The notes beneath the pieces are model-generated. The model was not told the origin of the DNA. It saw nothing but the letters and a program-made list of their open reading frames with translations, and searched no databases. This document shows, piece after piece, positions 63,740-64,000 of a stretch of 64,000 bases of DNA. Each line of letters starts with the position of its first letter. The first letter of the stretch is position 1. Source of the DNA: VXLM01 sp965242665 (GTDB lineage Bacteria; Chloroflexota; Dehalococcoidia; Lucifugimonadales; VXLM01); assembly GCA_965242665.1 (NCBI GenBank), contig OZ251484.1:2108001-2172000 (forward strand), written 5' to 3'. The translations under genes and the position numbers were made by a program.

Positions 63740-64000
63740 GGTTTCGTTTGGTTTATTGGCATGACGGCTGGGAGACGGCAACTCCAAGCGGTATGTCGAA
63801 TCGAATCCGCCGCGACCTGGGAACAATCCATGCCGAGAGAAGGGAGGCGGAACGCCGGTTGCCTCGCGCGCGCGTGCGCGCACACACGAGTTTCTGTAGT
63901 ATTTTGTAGTATTCTGTCGGATTTTGTCGATTTTTGTAGATGGCGGGAGTAGTGCCGTCTCTTCGGGGGTTTGGACGCAGGGGGTAGATTCCCGCCTACG
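63740..64000 (-). repeat. Composite interspersed repeat, copy 3 (cut by window end)
   Basis: Reverse-oriented copy of the unit at 200-775: the GGTTTATTGGCATGACGGC block (about 63748-63790), the GCGCGCGTGCGCGC/AGTTTCTGTAGTATTT junction, the 10-bp TTTGTCGA-type units (63895-63942), then the start of a REP (TTCCCGCCTACG) at the last bases. The promoter end lies beyond the window. Confidence 0.55.

Overview
The window is about 60% GC and looks like a free-living or host-associated bacterium of the Chloroflexota, most likely a SAR202/Dehalococcoidia-type lineage. This is inferred from GroEL, GyrB, GatB and YvcK protein style and from the many Gfo/Idh/MocA dehydrogenases, TIM-barrel isomerases and cobalamin-independent-methionine-synthase-like enzymes. 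It was not tested by any search. The housekeeping genes are groES-groEL with a CIRCE operator, gatB-yvcK-secG, gyrB, a cinA-like gene, a mutY-like gene and a nicotinate phosphoribosyltransferase-like gene.

Layout. 1-6.3 kb: repeat-rich DNA, a sugar isomerase, a large membrane protein with C-terminal repeat modules, and an NAD-dependent epimerase. 6.3-18.2 kb: a defence-type island. It holds a darTG toxin/antitoxin locus bracketed by a 64-bp direct repeat, with darT frameshifted; a serine-dehydrogenase-type protease with a small coupled partner and an array of 11-bp phased repeats at its promoter; and a type III-like restriction-modification locus (Mod, AAA ATPase, small PD-(D/E)xK-like protein, Res). 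18.2-30 kb: catabolic and housekeeping genes plus a second repeat-module membrane protein. 30-37.7 kb: chaperonins, a beta-propeller/LRR protein, secG, yvcK, gatB. 37.9-47.5 kb: a DUF1461 membrane protein and three tandem paralogous membrane proteins. Two of these are preceded by a conserved 79-codon ORF with a leaderless-type promoter, and the first carries a 51-nt poly-C tract. 47.7-54.7 kb: a DNA methyltransferase, a HEPN-domain protein bracketed by 30-bp direct repeats, LiaF/PspC envelope-stress proteins, and a dehydrogenase gene cleanly interrupted by a 1.7-kb element. That element has 25-bp terminal inverted repeats and an 8-bp target duplication, and it carries a methyltransferase-HNH nuclease gene broken at a poly-G tract. 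54.7-64 kb: isomerase, NAPRT-like, aminotransferase, RCC1-like protein, gyrB, DUF1330.

Three threads connect the window. First, five membrane proteins share a variable number of copies of one roughly 110-residue C-terminal module that I do not recognise. Second, defence-type cassettes are inserted at gene ends or inside genes with visible duplications. Third, non-coding DNA is dominated by one palindrome (core ATTCCCGCgaagGCGGGAAT), its 21-bp half-site arrays, and a composite repeat that carries a consensus promoter, a ribosome binding site and a mini-ORF.
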